This document shows positions 63,454 to 64,000 of a stretch of 64,000 nt of DNA, one piece after another. Source of the stretch: Xanthomonas sp. XNM01 (lineage in GTDB: Bacteria > Pseudomonadota > Gammaproteobacteria > Xanthomonadales > Xanthomonadaceae). Location: NCBI RefSeq assembly GCF_014851915.1, contig NZ_JACVAP010000001.1, positions 496,001-560,000 of the forward strand, read 5' to 3'. The position numbers and the translations under genes are program-made. The notes beneath the pieces are model-generated. The model did not search any database. It saw only the letters and a program-made list of their open reading frames with translations, and was not told the origin of the DNA. Each line of letters opens with the position of its first letter. The stretch's first letter is position 1.

Positions 63454-64000
63454 GTGACCGAGGACATCACCAGGCTCCTGCACTCCTGGCGCAGCGGCGA
63501 CGCCGATGCCGGCGAGCTGCTGTTCGACGAAGTCTACGGGGCGCTGCGCGGCATGGCGGTGGCCCGCCTGGGAAGTGGCCGTGACGATGTGACCCTGCGC
63601 CCGACCTCGCTGGTGCACGAGGCACTGCTGCGGATGATGGGGCGCGAGGTGGGGTTCGCCGATCGCGCGCATTTCTTCGCACTGGCCGCGCTGAAGATGC
63701 GCGCGGTCCTGGTCGACCACGCGCGCGCCAACCTGGCCGCCAAGCGGGGCGGAGGGGCGATCAACCTGACCCTGTCGCATGTCGATGCGCTCGACGGGCG
63801 GGTGGTCGACGATGTCGGTGATTGCGATGTGCTTGCGCTGCACCAGGCGCTGGTCCGGCTGAGCGAGCACGATCACCGCGCCGGACGGGCCGTGGAGATG
63901 GCGTATTTCGGCGGCATGTCGCACGAGGAGATCGCACTGGTGCTGGAGGTCTCGGTCCCCACCGTCGATCGCGACCTGCGCTTCGCCAAGGCCTGGCTCA
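63454..64000 (+). CDS. ECF sigma factor (Sigma70_ECF, ECF43-like), cut by window end
   Basis: 182 codons are visible with no stop. ITRLLHSWRSGDADAGELLFDEVYGALRGMA, TLRPTSLVHEALLRM, DRAHFFALAALKMRAVLVDHARA and AAKRGGG form region 2 of the PF07638-type ECF sigma factors, and GMSHEEIALVLEVSVPTVDRDLRFAKAWL is the region 4 helix-turn-helix. The GTG at 63454 follows GAGG by seven bases. In xanthomonads such sigma factors (often called ECF43) are usually followed by a membrane Ser/Thr kinase with TPR repeats; that gene would lie just outside this window. Confidence 0.88.
   Translation, partial: MTEDITRLLHSWRSGDADAGELLFDEVYGALRGMAVARLGSGRDDVTLRPTSLVHEALLRMMGREVGFADRAHFFALAALKMRAVLVDHARANLAAKRGGGAINLTLSHVDALDGRVVDDVGDCDVLALHQALVRLSEHDHRAGRAVEMAYFGGMSHEEIALVLEVSVPTVDRDLRFAKAWL

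Overview
The window is chromosomal DNA of a high-GC gammaproteobacterium, most likely a member of the Xanthomonadaceae/Lysobacteraceae (Lysobacter, Luteimonas or Pseudoxanthomonas type). Reasons: about 68-70 % GC by eye, an Oar-like TonB-dependent receptor, a minor-pilin/PilY1 operon, petABC-sspA-sspB order, tandem DUF819 proteins, a small-GTPase/roadblock cluster, and an ECF sigma factor of the type that in this family usually precedes a Ser/Thr kinase. The genus is an inference. I see no prophage, insertion sequence, CRISPR array or rRNA operon.

Layout. 1-5045: envelope module with dgkA (cut by the window edge), a sensor kinase/response regulator pair, a divergent lipid A phosphoethanolamine transferase (eptA) and an alpha/beta hydrolase. 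5046-5810: no recognisable gene. 5811-9959: a second kinase/regulator pair, again divergent from a membrane phosphotransferase (LTA-synthase/sulfatase fold). 9909-12613: EamA and MFS exporters under a divergent MarR regulator with a clear operator. 12963-19936: peptide-use region (POT symporter, S9 peptidase, two tandem DUF819 membrane proteins). 20105-22614: two roadblock-like proteins, an unknown protein and an MglA-like GTPase. 22933-27720: a periplasmic EreA/ChaN-like protein, ybdD-cstA and corA. 27865-35297: the miaB-phoH-ybeY-corC neighbourhood with extra genes; a DUF4105/Lnb-type protein occupies the place that lnt has in E. coli. 35419-40392: lytic transglycosylase, cytochrome bc1 (petABC), sspA, sspB. 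40686-48056: DUF3301, DUF2272, nadC/trm112, purEK, sodB, grxD-SDR-marC. 48243-52999: Oar-like receptor and ppnN. 53168-59971: fimT-pilV-pilW-pilX-pilY1-pilE. 60034-64000: tRNA-Asn, a second fimT-like gene, uvrB, tRNA-Val and the start of an ECF sigma factor.

Most striking observation: a 19-base site made of two CTNAC half-sites 11 bases apart lies before eptA, and a near copy (15 of 19 positions equal) lies in the same orientation before dgkA. This suggests that the PmrA-like regulator drives both lipid A modification and recycling of the diacylglycerol it releases. The second two-component system has its own signature, four tandem 11-base repeats between the regulator and the divergent LtaS-like gene. 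Other points for follow-up are the lnt-position DUF4105 gene, the GTPase/roadblock cluster with its unknown 322-residue partner, and the POT/S9/DUF819 peptide locus.
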